Source: an uncultured candidate division WPS-2 bacterium
GTDB lineage: Bacteria; Vulcanimicrobiota; Vulcanimicrobiia; Vulcanimicrobiales; Vulcanimicrobiaceae
DNA length: 64,000 nucleotides
Reading direction: 5' to 3'
Assembly: GCA_937927945.1 (NCBI GenBank)
Contig: CALEYW010000089.1
Location: forward strand, 17,623-81,622
Part shown: positions 25,773 to 37,272 of the stretch, in pieces
Numbering within the stretch: the stretch's first letter is position 1
Layout of the letters: every line of letters begins with the position of its first letter
Program-made: the position numbers and the translations under genes
Notes under the pieces: model-generated
Seen by the model: the letters and a program-made list of their open reading frames with translations, nothing else
Told to the model about the DNA's origin: nothing
Database searches by the model: none

Positions 25773-27554
25773 TCACCCTCCGTCGGGGCTCGTTTCGGGG
25801 ATCGACGCGAGCGCGAACAGACGCGGGCCGCCTTCGCGCCGTGCGTGCGTTGCGGCGGCCTTCGCGCCGGTGGGCGGCGGCGGAACGGGCGGTGCCGCGA
25901 GCGCTCGAATCTGCCACGGCAGATCGCGCGAGGGGATGACAACCCGCACGAACGTCGTTGCACGCGTGTGCTTCAGCCGTTCGAGCACCTCGTCGAGCTC
26001 ACCGAAGGTCCGCACTTCTTCGGCGTGCACGCCGAAGGCGCGCGCAAGCTCGACGTAGTTCCACGCGTCGAGCACGTTGTAGGCCGGCGCGGGCGTGCCT
26101 TTGTCGAAGAAGTTTAGGTCGATCAACGCCTGTTCGATCCCGTAGATGTCGTTGTTCATCAGGAACACGACCGCCGGCTGCCGCAGCCGCGCCATCGGCG
26201 CGAGAACTTGCGCGATCTGCTGGAAACCGCCGTCGCCTGCGAACACGATCGCGCGCTTGTGCGGCGCGGCGCAGCCGATGCCCAATGCGCCTGCGGTGGC
26301 GTAGCCGATCGAGCCCCACGCGGCCTGCGAGTAGAATCCGTGCTGTGCCGCGACGTGCAGCGACCCCGCGACGTACATCGAGTTGCTCTCGTCGGGAATC
26401 AGCACCATGTCCTCGCCGATGAAGCGCTGCAGCCGGTCGAAGAAGAAGCCCTCGAACGTGATCGGATCTTGCAGGCCGGACCGTCCGGCCTTCGTGCGGT
26501 TTGCGGTGCGGTGTCTTGCCACCGCACCGTCGCGTGCGAGCCGCGCGTGCAGCGCCGGGAGGAACGATTCCAGCGGGACGTTGTCGTAGGTGTGGTAGGC
26601 GATTCGCACGCTGCTCGCACCGGCCAGGATCATGCGCGAGAAGTCGGTGTTGACGATGTTGAGGTAGTCGTCGGTAACGATGACGCCGAGTCCGAGGATG
26701 CAGTCGGCTCCTTCGACCGCGCCCACCGTGTCCGGATCCGCCGACGGACCGTCGTACGTGCCGACGAACCCCGGCGTGTCTTCGGAGAGCAGCGACTTGC
26801 CGAGAATCGAGGTCGTATACGACAGACCCGTCTCGCGCACGAACCGCTCGAACGCGCCGGTCAGGTGATAGCGCGCGACGAGGACGTCGGTCCAGACGAT
26901 CGGGCGCTTCGCCCTGCGCAGACGTCCCGCGGCTTCTTCGACCGCCTCCGCCAACGCGCGCTTGTCACAGAAGAACACCGCGCGCTCCAGCGTGCCGGCG
27001 GGCCGCGCGCACGGCGCGTCCCATACGTCTTTGAGCACTTCGATGTAGACCGGCCGCGAGCGCGAGATCGCCGCGACGAGCGCAGCGTCGATGATGGCCG
27101 GCGCCTGCTCGGGGTCGAAGACGATCCGCGCTTCCGTGGTGACGTTGGCGTAGACGTCGCGGTCGGCACCGAACGCGCCGGTCGAGTGGTGGAAGAGCAC
27201 GCCTTGCAGCCGCGCCTGCTCGCGGTTCTTCGCCGAGGGGCTGCCGTTGATGACGACCACCGGCAAGTGCTCGACGTACGAGCCCGCGACCGCGTTGAGC
27301 GCGCTGAACGAACCGACGCCGTACGTAACGGCGAACGCTCCGATCCCGCGGACGCGCGCGTAGCCGTCGGCCGCGTAGCCGGCGATCTGCTCGTTGGGCG
27401 CCGGGATGACCTCGAGCGACTTCTTGGCGAGGATGCGGTCGAGAAACGGCGTGACGTAGTCGCCGGGCACGGTGAACAGGTGCTCGACGCCGAGCTCTCT
27501 GAGCCGTTGCGCCAAGTAGTCGGAGACGGTGAACTCTCGTGTCGATGCGCTCAT
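25773..27554 (-). CDS. ThDP-dependent 2-keto-acid decarboxylase (pyruvate/indolepyruvate decarboxylase family)
   Basis: 593 residues from the ATG at 27554. All residues diagnostic of keto-acid decarboxylases are present: Asp32 (PGDYVTPF), Glu55 (PAPNEQIAGY), the His pair 122-123 (LFHHSTGAF), the ThDP motif GDGG (440-443) with NN (467-468), and the Glu of YGIEQ. The reaction is conversion of a 2-keto acid to an aldehyde and CO2. The last about 45 residues are a Pro/Ala-rich tail absent from typical relatives. It follows the amino-acid-oxidase-like gene by two bases, so its substrate is probably the keto acid made by that enzyme, for example indole-3-pyruvate or phenylpyruvate. Confidence 0.92.
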   Translation of the reverse strand: MSASTREFTVSDYLAQRLRELGVEHLFTVPGDYVTPFLDRILAKKSLEVIPAPNEQIAGYAADGYARVRGIGAFAVTYGVGSFSALNAVAGSYVEHLPVVVINGSPSAKNREQARLQGVLFHHSTGAFGADRDVYANVTTEARIVFDPEQAPAIIDAALVAAISRSRPVYIEVLKDVWDAPCARPAGTLERAVFFCDKRALAEAVEEAAGRLRRAKRPIVWTDVLVARYHLTGAFERFVRETGLSYTTSILGKSLLSEDTPGFVGTYDGPSADPDTVGAVEGADCILGLGVIVTDDYLNIVNTDFSRMILAGASSVRIAYHTYDNVPLESFLPALHARLARDGAVARHRTANRTKAGRSGLQDPITFEGFFFDRLQRFIGEDMVLIPDESNSMYVAGSLHVAAQHGFYSQAAWGSIGYATAGALGIGCAAPHKRAIVFAGDGGFQQIAQVLAPMARLRQPAVVFLMNNDIYGIEQALIDLNFFDKGTPAPAYNVLDAWNYVELARAFGVHAEEVRTFGELDEVLERLKHTRATTFVRVVIPSRDLPWQIRALAAPPVPPPPTGAKAAATHARREGGPRLFALASIPETSPDGG

Positions 27555-27556
27555 CG

Positions 27557-29200
27557 TCACGGTCCCAGCGGGTAGTCGCCGAGCCACTTCGGCGCGGTCA
27601 GGCCGAAGTGTTCTTGCAGCATCCGCTCCGCGGTCTGGTAGGCACCCTCGACCCAGCCCTGGTTCACCGAGTACGCTTCGCCGCACACGTAGACCGGCCA
27701 CGCGTCGGCGGGATGCCGAATCCCCTTCATCGTCGCGCGATAGTCGATGCCGGCCTTCCACGCGTGCCAGCCCGCGCCGAAGGGGTCTTCGCTCCAATCG
27801 TGATACGCGGCGGTGTACGGGGCCGGCAGCGTGCGCATTCCGTGGATCTCCTGCACGAGCAGCTGCGCCATGTTCACCATCCCGGTGGTCGCGGGCTGGT
27901 GCTGATGCGGTACGTTGGCGCCGGTTCCGGTGTATCCGCGCCGGCGCTCCGGCTCGGGGACGAATCCCTTGAACGGCTCGTCGTTTTCGAACGCTTTCCA
28001 GAACGGGACCGACCGCAGATCGTTATAGGACGCCATCAGCAGCGAGTTGGTGACGCCCGGTTCGCCGCCGACCGCGTCCTGCTCGCTGCCCATGTAGTAG
28101 ACCTGGCGCAGCGGCATGTCGGTGATCGCGCGGCCGGCTTGCAGCCCCAGCGCCTGCCACCACGGGTTCTCGTAGCCCAGGAACAGCTTGAACGCGACCT
28201 GCTTGATGACGGAGTTGACCAGCGCGTCGACCTTCGCGTCTTTGAGCGGCGCCCAGTCGAGCAGCTCGAGCGATCGCCGCGGCATCGCGAGGATGACGTG
28301 CTCCGCGTCGACCGTGACGAGCGTGCCGGTGTCCTCGATCGTGCGCCGCACGTCGTCGAGCTCTTTGGGCAGCGTTCGCTCGAACGTCAGGCGCACGCCT
28401 TTGCCGTGCTGCACGATCGAGCGCAGACGATGCTGCATGTAGACCTCGCCGCCGTCGTCCGCGAAACGGCGCACGCCTTGAATCGGCAGCTGGTCGTATC
28501 CGTTCACGAGCGTCTCGTAGACGGTCTCGGCCGTGAAGTCATCGCTCGGGAGCGCCGAGACCGCACTCGCGTTCGCGACGTTGGTGTCGTAGCCGCCGGC
28601 GTCCAGCATGAACGCGTACGCTTCGCTGCTGAGCAGCAGATAGAGCAGATCCCAGAGGCCGTATTTGTAGAGCGGTTTGCCGAACACCGTGACGCGGAAG
28701 AGCTCGTCGAGCGAGAGATCGCGCTTGATCGCCTCCGGCACGATGAATTCGTATGCCCAGCGCTGCAACCGGTCGGGATTCATGTTCAGCTCCGACCAGT
28801 TCACGTCGTACGGAACCCTCGTCGAGTCGCTCAACTCGCCGTAGAGCAGATGCTTGCGGCGCAGGAAAACGTAGTTGGCGCTTTGGCCGATCTTCGGATC
28901 GCTGTTCCCCATCGGGAACGGCCGCCGCTTGAGCCGCAGCTCCTCGACCATATGGGTGACCATCTTGTGTCCGCCGGGGTCCTTCTCCGACCACGGAATG
29001 AAGCGCATCCCGCCGACCTCGGCGTTCACGTGCGGCATCCCCGGCAGCTGCCGCGTGTACAGCCTTCCGCCGATACGGTCGCTGTACTCGAACAGCGCGA
29101 CGCTCTTGCGTCCCGACCCTTGCAGCCGTAGCGCGGAGTACGCTCCGGCGCATCCTCCGCCGACGATTGCGACCGACACGGAACGATCAGCGTCACTCAT
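27557..29200 (-). CDS. FAD-dependent amine/L-amino-acid oxidase
   Basis: 547 residues. N-terminal dinucleotide-binding fold VAIVGGGCAGAYSALRLQ then LFEYSDRIGGRLYTRQLPGM, with the GG-doublet motif EVGGMRFIP, and a C-terminal FAD motif (YVCGEAYSVNQGWVEGAY). It most resembles the flavin monoamine oxidase group that includes bacterial L-amino-acid oxidases, which yield keto acid, ammonia and H2O2. No signal peptide, so cytoplasmic. GGGGGTG lies before the start. It is the first gene of an operon with the keto-acid decarboxylase. Confidence 0.88.
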   Translation of the reverse strand: MSDADRSVSVAIVGGGCAGAYSALRLQGSGRKSVALFEYSDRIGGRLYTRQLPGMPHVNAEVGGMRFIPWSEKDPGGHKMVTHMVEELRLKRRPFPMGNSDPKIGQSANYVFLRRKHLLYGELSDSTRVPYDVNWSELNMNPDRLQRWAYEFIVPEAIKRDLSLDELFRVTVFGKPLYKYGLWDLLYLLLSSEAYAFMLDAGGYDTNVANASAVSALPSDDFTAETVYETLVNGYDQLPIQGVRRFADDGGEVYMQHRLRSIVQHGKGVRLTFERTLPKELDDVRRTIEDTGTLVTVDAEHVILAMPRRSLELLDWAPLKDAKVDALVNSVIKQVAFKLFLGYENPWWQALGLQAGRAITDMPLRQVYYMGSEQDAVGGEPGVTNSLLMASYNDLRSVPFWKAFENDEPFKGFVPEPERRRGYTGTGANVPHQHQPATTGMVNMAQLLVQEIHGMRTLPAPYTAAYHDWSEDPFGAGWHAWKAGIDYRATMKGIRHPADAWPVYVCGEAYSVNQGWVEGAYQTAERMLQEHFGLTAPKWLGDYPLGP

Positions 29201-29252
29201 CGAACACCCCCGAAATCGAAACGAAGCGAGCCGCCCACGTTGGCTACGGAAG

Positions 29253-29270
29253 CGAGGGGTCCCTCGTTTT
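29253..29270 (+). terminator. Hairpin with T-run in the divergent intergenic region
   Basis: CGAGG-GGTC-CCTCG followed by TTTT has the form of a small intrinsic terminator read on the plus strand. It lies 60 bases upstream of mreB and beyond the start of the oxidase gene, so it would stop only antisense or read-through transcripts; it could instead be a leader hairpin. Confidence 0.4.
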
Positions 29271-29329
29271 AAAGCGCAGCCCGTTGCGCTTCCGGTGGTT
29301 CCCGACTATCGTTCGTTACAGGGATTGAC

Positions 29330-30343
29330 GTGGAGCTCGCGATCGACCTCGGGACGGCTAACGTCCTCGTCTACATCAAAGGCGAGGGCATCCTCGTGCG
29401 CGAGCCCTCCGTGGTCGCGCAAGATGAAAGAACGAAGCGCACGCTCGCCATCGGCGAGGAAGCCCGCGAGATGCTCGGCCGGACGCCGCGTCACATTCGT
29501 GCAGTCCGCCCGATGCGCGACGGGGTGATCGCGGACTTCGACGTCACGGCGGCGATGCTCAGTTACTTCATCAAGAAGGCGACGCACACGCATGCGCCGA
29601 TCGCGCGCCTGTTCGAACCCAAACCGTCGGTCCTGATCTGCATTCCGGCCGAGATCACCAGCGTAGAAGAGCGCGCCGTCCAGGATGCGGCCAAGCTCGC
29701 CGGCGCTCGGGACGTGGAGTTGATTGCGCAACCCCTCGCTGCGGCGATCGGTGCCGGACTGCCGGTGGACGAGCCCGTGGGGAGCATGGTCGTCGACATC
29801 GGCGGAGGAACCACCGACGTCGCCGTGATCGCACTTGGCGGTATCGTCGTCGGGCGTTCCATCCGCGTCGCGGGAAACGCGCTCGATGAGACGATCCTTC
29901 GGCACATCCGCCAAGGCTACAATCTCACCATCGGTGAGCGCACCGCCGAGGAGATCAAGATCACGATCGGCTCGGTCCGCCGACTGGAACGCGAGCTGGC
30001 GATGGAGATCCGCGGACGCGATATGGTCAGCGGTCTCCCGAAGGGCGTGCGAATTACCAGCGCGGAGATCCGTGGGGTGCTCGCCGAGCAGGTCAGTGCG
30101 ATTCTCGACGCCGTCAAGTCCGTGCTCGAGCAAACGCCGCCCGAACTGGCGGCCGACATCGCCGCCCGCGGTATCATGCTCACCGGCGGCGGCGCGCTCT
30201 TGCGCGGCCTCGATCTGCTCATCGGCGACTTGACCGGCATCGCAACGATCGTCGCCGAAGATCCGCTCTCGTGCGCGGTGATCGGTACGGCCCGGCGCAT
30301 TCGCGGCTACGCAGCGCTGCCGAAGGCGACCCGTGTGCGATGA
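29330..30343 (+). CDS. mreB: Rod-shape-determining protein MreB (actin homologue)
   Basis: 337 residues from GTG. Phosphate-1 loop AIDLGTANVLVY, phosphate-2 loop VVDIGGGTTDVAV and adenosine loop MLTGGGALLRGL identify an MreB/Mbl-type actin that polymerises under the membrane and guides cell-wall synthesis. No mreC, mreD, rodA or pbp2 is adjacent; instead nfeD and slipin follow on the same strand, so this may be a second or dispersed copy. Confidence 0.95.
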   Translation: MELAIDLGTANVLVYIKGEGILVREPSVVAQDERTKRTLAIGEEAREMLGRTPRHIRAVRPMRDGVIADFDVTAAMLSYFIKKATHTHAPIARLFEPKPSVLICIPAEITSVEERAVQDAAKLAGARDVELIAQPLAAAIGAGLPVDEPVGSMVVDIGGGTTDVAVIALGGIVVGRSIRVAGNALDETILRHIRQGYNLTIGERTAEEIKITIGSVRRLERELAMEIRGRDMVSGLPKGVRITSAEIRGVLAEQVSAILDAVKSVLEQTPPELAADIAARGIMLTGGGALLRGLDLLIGDLTGIATIVAEDPLSCAVIGTARRIRGYAALPKATRVR

Positions 30344-30371
30344 ACGGTGTCGTCCCTCGGAAAGGCCCGCC

Positions 30372-31745
30372 ATGTCGCCGTCGCACATCCACCTGGCCGA
30401 CGCTCTCTCGCTCATCGCCGCCGCCGCGACGATCGTCTGTATCGCATGGGCGGCGCCGGGAGGTGCCGCAACCGCGGCTGCCCCGCCTCCGAGGAGCGCG
30501 GCGCCGGTGGTGGACGTCGTCCGGCTCGACGGCGTCGTCGGTCCCGCGACGGCGCGCTACGTGATCCGGGGTCTCGGCCAGGCGATACGGGGCGACGCGC
30601 AGGCACTCGTCGTGGTGATCGACACGCCCGGCGGTTTGCTGAAGTCGATGGGCGACATCACGAAGGCAATGCTCAATTCGTCGATGCCGGTCGTCGTGTA
30701 CGTGTATCCGAACGGAGCACGCGCCGCGTCTGCCGGCGTCTTCGTCGTGTATGCGGCCAACATTGCCGCGATGGCTCCCGCGACCCATCTCGGGGCGGCT
30801 CATCCGGTGGGACTCGGGACGGGCGGCGGAGTCGACAAGACGGAGATGACGAAACTCACCAACGACGCGGTCGCGGACATTCGCGGAATCGCTGCGCACC
30901 GCGGGCGAAACGCCGCGTGGGCGGAGCGCGCCGTACGGCTGAGCGAATCGATCACCGCGCAAGAGGCGCTGCGCCTGCACGTCATCGACCTCATCGCAGC
31001 CAGCCCTCGCGAGCTGCTCGCGAAGATCGACGGAAGGACGGTCCGGACGGCGGTCGGCACGCGACGCCTGGCGACGGCGAATGCCCAACTCGTCGATATC
31101 CCGATGGACACGACAGAGCAATTCTTGTCGCTCCTGGGCGATCCGAACGTAGGCTTCATTCTCATGACGATCGCGATCTACGGGATCATCTTCGAGCTGA
31201 GCAATCCCGGCTCGGTGTTTCCCGGAGTGATAGGCGGGCTCGCGCTCATTCTTGCGTTCGTCTCGTTTGCCGTGATCGCGGTGAACGTCGCCGGGCTGCT
31301 GTTCATCGGATTCTCGCTGATCTTGTTCATCGCCGACATCAAGGTCCCGAGCCACGGCGTCCTCACCGCCGGCGGGATCGCTTCGTTCGTCTTCGGATCG
31401 CTGCTGCTCACCGAGCAGCACGCACCGTTCCTGCGTATCTCCCTCACCCTCATTGTGACGGTCTCCGTCTTGACGGCTGCATTCTTCATCGTTGCGATCG
31501 GCGCCGGCGTCCGCGCTCAGGCGCGGAGGGTCGTGACGGGGCGCGAGGGGTTGGTCGGTGCCGTCGGGGTGACGCGGAGCGAACTCGCTCCGAACGGTAC
31601 GGTGTTTCTCGGGGGCGAACTGTGGAAAGCCCAGACGGCCGGCGGCGTCATCCCGGCGGGGCAGCCGGTCCGCGTGGTGGGTCTCACCGGACTGCGGCTG
31701 AACGTGCACGCGGCGGAGAACGGCCCTCAGAGGAAGATCGAATGA
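30372..31745 (+). CDS. nfeD: NfeD-family membrane-bound ClpP-class serine protease
   Basis: 457 residues from the ATG at 30372 behind GGAAAG. Order: N-terminal membrane segment (about 10-30), ClpP-class protease domain with Ser120 (ARAASAGVFV) and, 41 residues later, Lys161, the spacing of the Ser-Lys dyad in Pyrococcus 1510-N; then four membrane segments (about 230-380) and a C-terminal NfeD OB-fold domain. Such proteases cleave the C-terminus of the partner slipin and shape membrane microdomains. The ATG of the slipin gene overlaps this stop (ATGA), the classic stomatin-operon pair. Confidence 0.93.
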   Translation: MSPSHIHLADALSLIAAAATIVCIAWAAPGGAATAAAPPPRSAAPVVDVVRLDGVVGPATARYVIRGLGQAIRGDAQALVVVIDTPGGLLKSMGDITKAMLNSSMPVVVYVYPNGARAASAGVFVVYAANIAAMAPATHLGAAHPVGLGTGGGVDKTEMTKLTNDAVADIRGIAAHRGRNAAWAERAVRLSESITAQEALRLHVIDLIAASPRELLAKIDGRTVRTAVGTRRLATANAQLVDIPMDTTEQFLSLLGDPNVGFILMTIAIYGIIFELSNPGSVFPGVIGGLALILAFVSFAVIAVNVAGLLFIGFSLILFIADIKVPSHGVLTAGGIASFVFGSLLLTEQHAPFLRISLTLIVTVSVLTAAFFIVAIGAGVRAQARRVVTGREGLVGAVGVTRSELAPNGTVFLGGELWKAQTAGGVIPAGQPVRVVGLTGLRLNVHAAENGPQRKIE

Positions 31746-32524
31746 CCGCAGCGATCGTCGTTTCCGCCGTCGTCGTCATCGCGCTCGTCGCGTTGTTGTC
31801 GTCGGCCGTGAAGATCACGCGCGAATACGAGCGGGGCATCGTCTTCCGCCTCGGCCGGCTGCTCCGCGCCAAGGGGCCCGGCGTCATCTTCCTGATCCCG
31901 ATCGTGGATCGGATGATCCGGATCGACCTGCGCGTCGTCACGCTGGACGTGCCTCGTCAGGAGATGATGACGCGCGACAACGTTTCCGTCACGGTCGACG
32001 CGGTCGTGTACTTCCGCGTCGTCGATCCGGAAAACGCGATCGTAAAGGTCGAGAACTTCGCAAAGGCGACGTTCCTGCTCGCGCAAACGACGCTGCGCAG
32101 CGTTCTCGGGCAGCATGAGCTGGACGAGCTCCTCAGCCAGCGCGATCGCATCAACCTCCAGCTTCAACACGTGATCGACGAGGGCACGGAACCGTGGGGC
32201 ATCAAGGTGGCGTTGGTCGAGGTGCGCGACGTCGTCTTGCCGGAAACGATGAAACGCGTGATGGCGAGGCAGGCCGAGATGGAGCGGGAACGGCGCGCGA
32301 AAATCATCAACGCCGAGGGCGAGTATCAAGCCGCGGAAAAGCTCGTGCTCGCTGCCGAGAAGATCTCAACGCAACCGATGGCACTGCAGTTGCGCTTCCT
32401 GCAGGCCCTGACCGAGGTGGCGAGCGAGCACAACTCGACGATCGTGTTCCCGCTGCCGATCGATCTCCTCACGCCGTTCCTGCGCAAAGTGGAGCCCACC
32501 GGAGAACGTTCGACTGATGGCTAA
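31742..32524 (+). CDS. Slipin (stomatin/prohibitin/SPFH family)
   Basis: 260 residues: one N-terminal membrane segment (about 3-24), the SPFH/Band 7 domain (YERGIVFRLGRL through VVLPETMKR) and a charged helical region (AEMERERRAKIINAEGEYQA) that forms the oligomerising coiled coil. It is the expected substrate and partner of the upstream NfeD protease. The C-terminal STIVFPLPIDLL is the conserved hydrophobic tail that NfeD proteases cut. Confidence 0.94.
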   Translation: MTAAIVVSAVVVIALVALLSSAVKITREYERGIVFRLGRLLRAKGPGVIFLIPIVDRMIRIDLRVVTLDVPRQEMMTRDNVSVTVDAVVYFRVVDPENAIVKVENFAKATFLLAQTTLRSVLGQHELDELLSQRDRINLQLQHVIDEGTEPWGIKVALVEVRDVVLPETMKRVMARQAEMERERRAKIINAEGEYQAAEKLVLAAEKISTQPMALQLRFLQALTEVASEHNSTIVFPLPIDLLTPFLRKVEPTGERSTDG

Positions 32525-33013
32525 TCGAAATCTCTACTTTCTTCGTCACGGCCAGGCTGCCGACGCCGACGCGTGGCGCGGCGACGACTTCGATCGACCG
32601 CTGACCGACGAAGGCCGTCAGCGCATGGCGCTCGAGGCCGAGGCGATCAAGCGCCTGGACCTGGGTGTCGAGCGCATCGTCACGAGTCCGCTCGTTCGCG
32701 CGCAGCAAACCGCCGCGATCGTGGCCGACGCACTGAACGTTCGAGACATGCTGGTCGAGGACGAACGGCTCGGCGCGCATTTCGGCCTCGAACGGCTTGC
32801 GAACGTTCTTCGCGCCAACCCCGGCGCGAGTGCCCTGATGCTCGTGGGACACGAGCCGTCGCTCAGCGCAACGATCGGCGGTCTGATCGGCGGAGCCGCC
32901 ATCGATGTCAAAAAGGGAAGTCTTGCCCGCGTGGATCTGTCCGACGCCCCGGAGCTCAAAGGCGAACTGATGTGGCTGGTTCCACCGAGGGTGCTGCTCC
33001 TGGGCGCGCGACG

Positions 33014-33017
<4 letters not shown>
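32517..33017 (+). CDS. sixA: SixA-type phosphohistidine phosphatase
   Basis: 166 residues of the histidine phosphatase superfamily. The RHG motif is at 10-12 (YFLRHGQAAD), Arg of SPLVRAQQTA follows, and the second histidine is in LMLVGHEPSLS. SixA removes phosphate from histidine of signalling phosphotransfer proteins. It overlaps the slipin gene by eight bases and the next gene by four. Confidence 0.9.
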
Positions 33018-35110
<2,093 letters not shown>

Positions 35111-35111
35111 C

Positions 35112-36041
35112 GTGCTCGTACACGCGCCCAAAGCGCTCGCCGCGGCGCTACTGCTAGCGATGGTCGCGCCAAGTGATCCCGGGCGGTGGACGAGCGGTCC
35201 GCCGCTGCCGACCGCGCGCAGCGAAGTCGCCGTGGCGGCGATCGGTTCCCGCTTGTACGTGGTGGGCGGCTTCGCGCGCAACGGCGATCAGCGGCTCGTC
35301 GAGGAGCTCGACGTCGAGAGTGGGCGCTGGCGCGAGCGTGCCCGGCTGCCGCGCGGGATGAATCACGTCGGGATCGCGAGCTTCGAGGGCAGGCTCTATG
35401 CCTTCGGCGGATACACCGCGGAGACCGGCGCGCCGTCGGCGGACGCCGTCGTCTACGATCCCGCGACCGACCGGTGGCGCGCGCTCGCGCCCGTTCCCAC
35501 CGCGCGCGCTTCGATCTCCGTCGCGGTGCTCGGCGAGCTGATCCATCTCGTCGGCGGTCACGATCGGCGCAGCGTCGCGACGCACGACGTGTACGATCCG
35601 AGTACGAACACGTATGCGCGTGCCGCCCCGCTGCCGGTCGGCCGAGACCACATGGGCCTGGTCGCGTACGGCGGAGGGCTCTACGCGATCGCGGGCCGGA
35701 TCGACGACCACACACACAACACGTCGTTTTGCGACCGATACGATCCCGCGTCCGACCGGTGGACGTCGTGCGAACCGATGCCCTCGCGCCGCAGCGGTAT
35801 GGCGGTCGCGGTGTATCACGACCGAATCCATGCGATCGGCGGCGAAGAGCGCGCCGGCGTGTTCGCCAACGACGAAGCGTACGATCCGCGCACGAATGCG
35901 TGGACGGCGCTCGCGCCGCTGCCCGCAGGCCGCCACGGCATGGGTGCCGCGACGATCGGAGATCGGCTGTACGTCCCGGCCGGCGGACCGGTTCCCGGCG
36001 AAAGCCAGTCGACGACGCTGTTCGTCTATCGTCAGCAGTAG
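35112..36041 (+). CDS. Secreted Kelch-repeat beta-propeller
   Basis: 309 residues from a GTG one base after the DUF255 stop. Signal peptide about 1-22 (AALLLAMVAP). About six Kelch repeats of near 48 residues, each with a glycine-pair strand and an aromatic pair: LYVVGGFARNG, LYAFGGYTAET, IHLVGGHDRRS, LYAIAGRIDDH, IHAIGGEERAG, LYVPAGGPVPG. This makes one propeller in the periplasm, often a binding platform. Partner unknown. Confidence 0.92.
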   Translation: MLVHAPKALAAALLLAMVAPSDPGRWTSGPPLPTARSEVAVAAIGSRLYVVGGFARNGDQRLVEELDVESGRWRERARLPRGMNHVGIASFEGRLYAFGGYTAETGAPSADAVVYDPATDRWRALAPVPTARASISVAVLGELIHLVGGHDRRSVATHDVYDPSTNTYARAAPLPVGRDHMGLVAYGGGLYAIAGRIDDHTHNTSFCDRYDPASDRWTSCEPMPSRRSGMAVAVYHDRIHAIGGEERAGVFANDEAYDPRTNAWTALAPLPAGRHGMGAATIGDRLYVPAGGPVPGESQSTTLFVYRQQ

Positions 36042-36049
36042 ACTCGGGA

Positions 36050-36080
36050 GCGGTTCGGCCGTTTCGAACTCAAGAACCGC
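36050..36080. terminator. Hairpin between convergent Kelch and M50 genes
   Basis: GCGGTTC (36050-36056) pairs with GAACCGC (36074-36080), a perfect seven-base stem around a 17-base loop, overlapping the M50 stop. It could act for both convergent genes, but there is no long T-run. Confidence 0.35.
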
Positions 36081-37167
36081 GTTTGGCTCCGAGCCAGCGC
36101 ATCACCGATTCCGGCGTCACCACACCGACGGCCAATCCCTGCGGGTTCGTCAACGCGACCGCGTGCGCTTTGTTCTGCGTCAGGTGTTGGATCGCATCGT
36201 CGGCGGATGTCGTCGTCGGGACCTCGTCGAGATCCTCGACGTGCGTCATCAGCCCCGTCACGTAGTTCCGCTCGAGCTCGTCATCAGCGAGTTGGCTCAC
36301 CCGCTCGTACGAGACGAGACCGAGGACCCGCTCTCCTAGGATCACCGGCAACGCGCGCAGACCCGTGCGCTGGAATGCTTTGAGCGCGTCGTTCCCGCGC
36401 GCGTCCGCGGAAATGGCGAATTCCGGCGAGATGGCCAATTCGCCGGCCGCGTGACCTCGCATCGCTCGCGACATCGCGATCCGCGACTGCTCGGCGCTGC
36501 CGGCTTGGAGCAAGAACCAGCCGATGAACGTCGTCCACAATCCGGCGCCGACGTTGTACGCGAGCGCCTCGAACACACCGAAGGCGATGATCACACTGGC
36601 CAATATGCGGCCGGTGAGCACGGTGATCGACGTCGCGCGCTCGCGGCTCCCGCTGATGCGCCACACGAGCGAGTGCAGCACGCGCCCACCGTCCAGCGGA
36701 TAGGCCGGGATGAGATTGAAGATGGCGAGCGCGACGTTGACGTACGCCAGATAGCCGAACAAGACGCCGATCGTCGAGCCGGGGCCGAGGGCTTGCGCGA
36801 ACCCGAAGAAGACGATGCCGACGACGAGGCTCGTCAACGGCCCAACCCCGGAGATCCACGCCTCACCCGGCGCATCGCCGACCTCGTCCTCGAACATCGA
36901 GACGCCGCCGAAGATGAACAGCATGATCCCGCGAACGCGGATCCCGCGCGCGCGGGCGACCAGTGAGTGAGCGAGCTCGTGGACGAGCACGCTCCCAAAG
37001 AACAGCACCGAGCCGATCACCCCGAGGACGATGCGCGCAGCGGTCCCGAGATCCGTCCGGTGCAGCGGTCCGGTCGGCTCCGCCAGCGACCACGCCACGA
37101 AGGCGAACACGAAGATCCAGGTTAGGCTGATGCTGATTTCGATGCCGAACACCGACGCGATGCGCAC
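36070..37167 (-). CDS. M50 site-2-type membrane metalloprotease with CBS domains
   Basis: 365 residues: membrane segments at about 10-30, 45-70, 105-125, 135-155 and 185-220. Zinc motif HELAH (His63, Glu64, His67) and the third ligand Asp159 in NLIPAYPLDGG are intact. The C-terminal about 120 residues hold two CBS repeats (GLRALPVILGERVLGLVSYE, then AVALTNPQGLAVGVVTPESV) that in relatives sense nucleotides. It cleaves membrane-embedded substrates, often anti-sigma factors. Confidence 0.94.
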   Translation of the reverse strand: MRIASVFGIEISISLTWIFVFAFVAWSLAEPTGPLHRTDLGTAARIVLGVIGSVLFFGSVLVHELAHSLVARARGIRVRGIMLFIFGGVSMFEDEVGDAPGEAWISGVGPLTSLVVGIVFFGFAQALGPGSTIGVLFGYLAYVNVALAIFNLIPAYPLDGGRVLHSLVWRISGSRERATSITVLTGRILASVIIAFGVFEALAYNVGAGLWTTFIGWFLLQAGSAEQSRIAMSRAMRGHAAGELAISPEFAISADARGNDALKAFQRTGLRALPVILGERVLGLVSYERVSQLADDELERNYVTGLMTHVEDLDEVPTTTSADDAIQHLTQNKAHAVALTNPQGLAVGVVTPESVMRWLGAKRGS

Positions 37168-37272
37168 GACGAGCCCTCCTCAGGTCCTCGTACCTTCTGA
37201 GACGGCAACCGCCGGCGTAGGTTGCACCCAGACGCGTGGCTGCCGAAGCAGGCTGCGCTCAGGCAGCGAACT
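37168..37272. other. Short gap between giant gene A and the M50 gene
   Basis: About 100 bases between two genes on the minus strand. It should carry the promoter of the M50 gene or the end of the giant-gene transcript. No clear hairpin or -10 box is visible. Confidence 0.2.
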
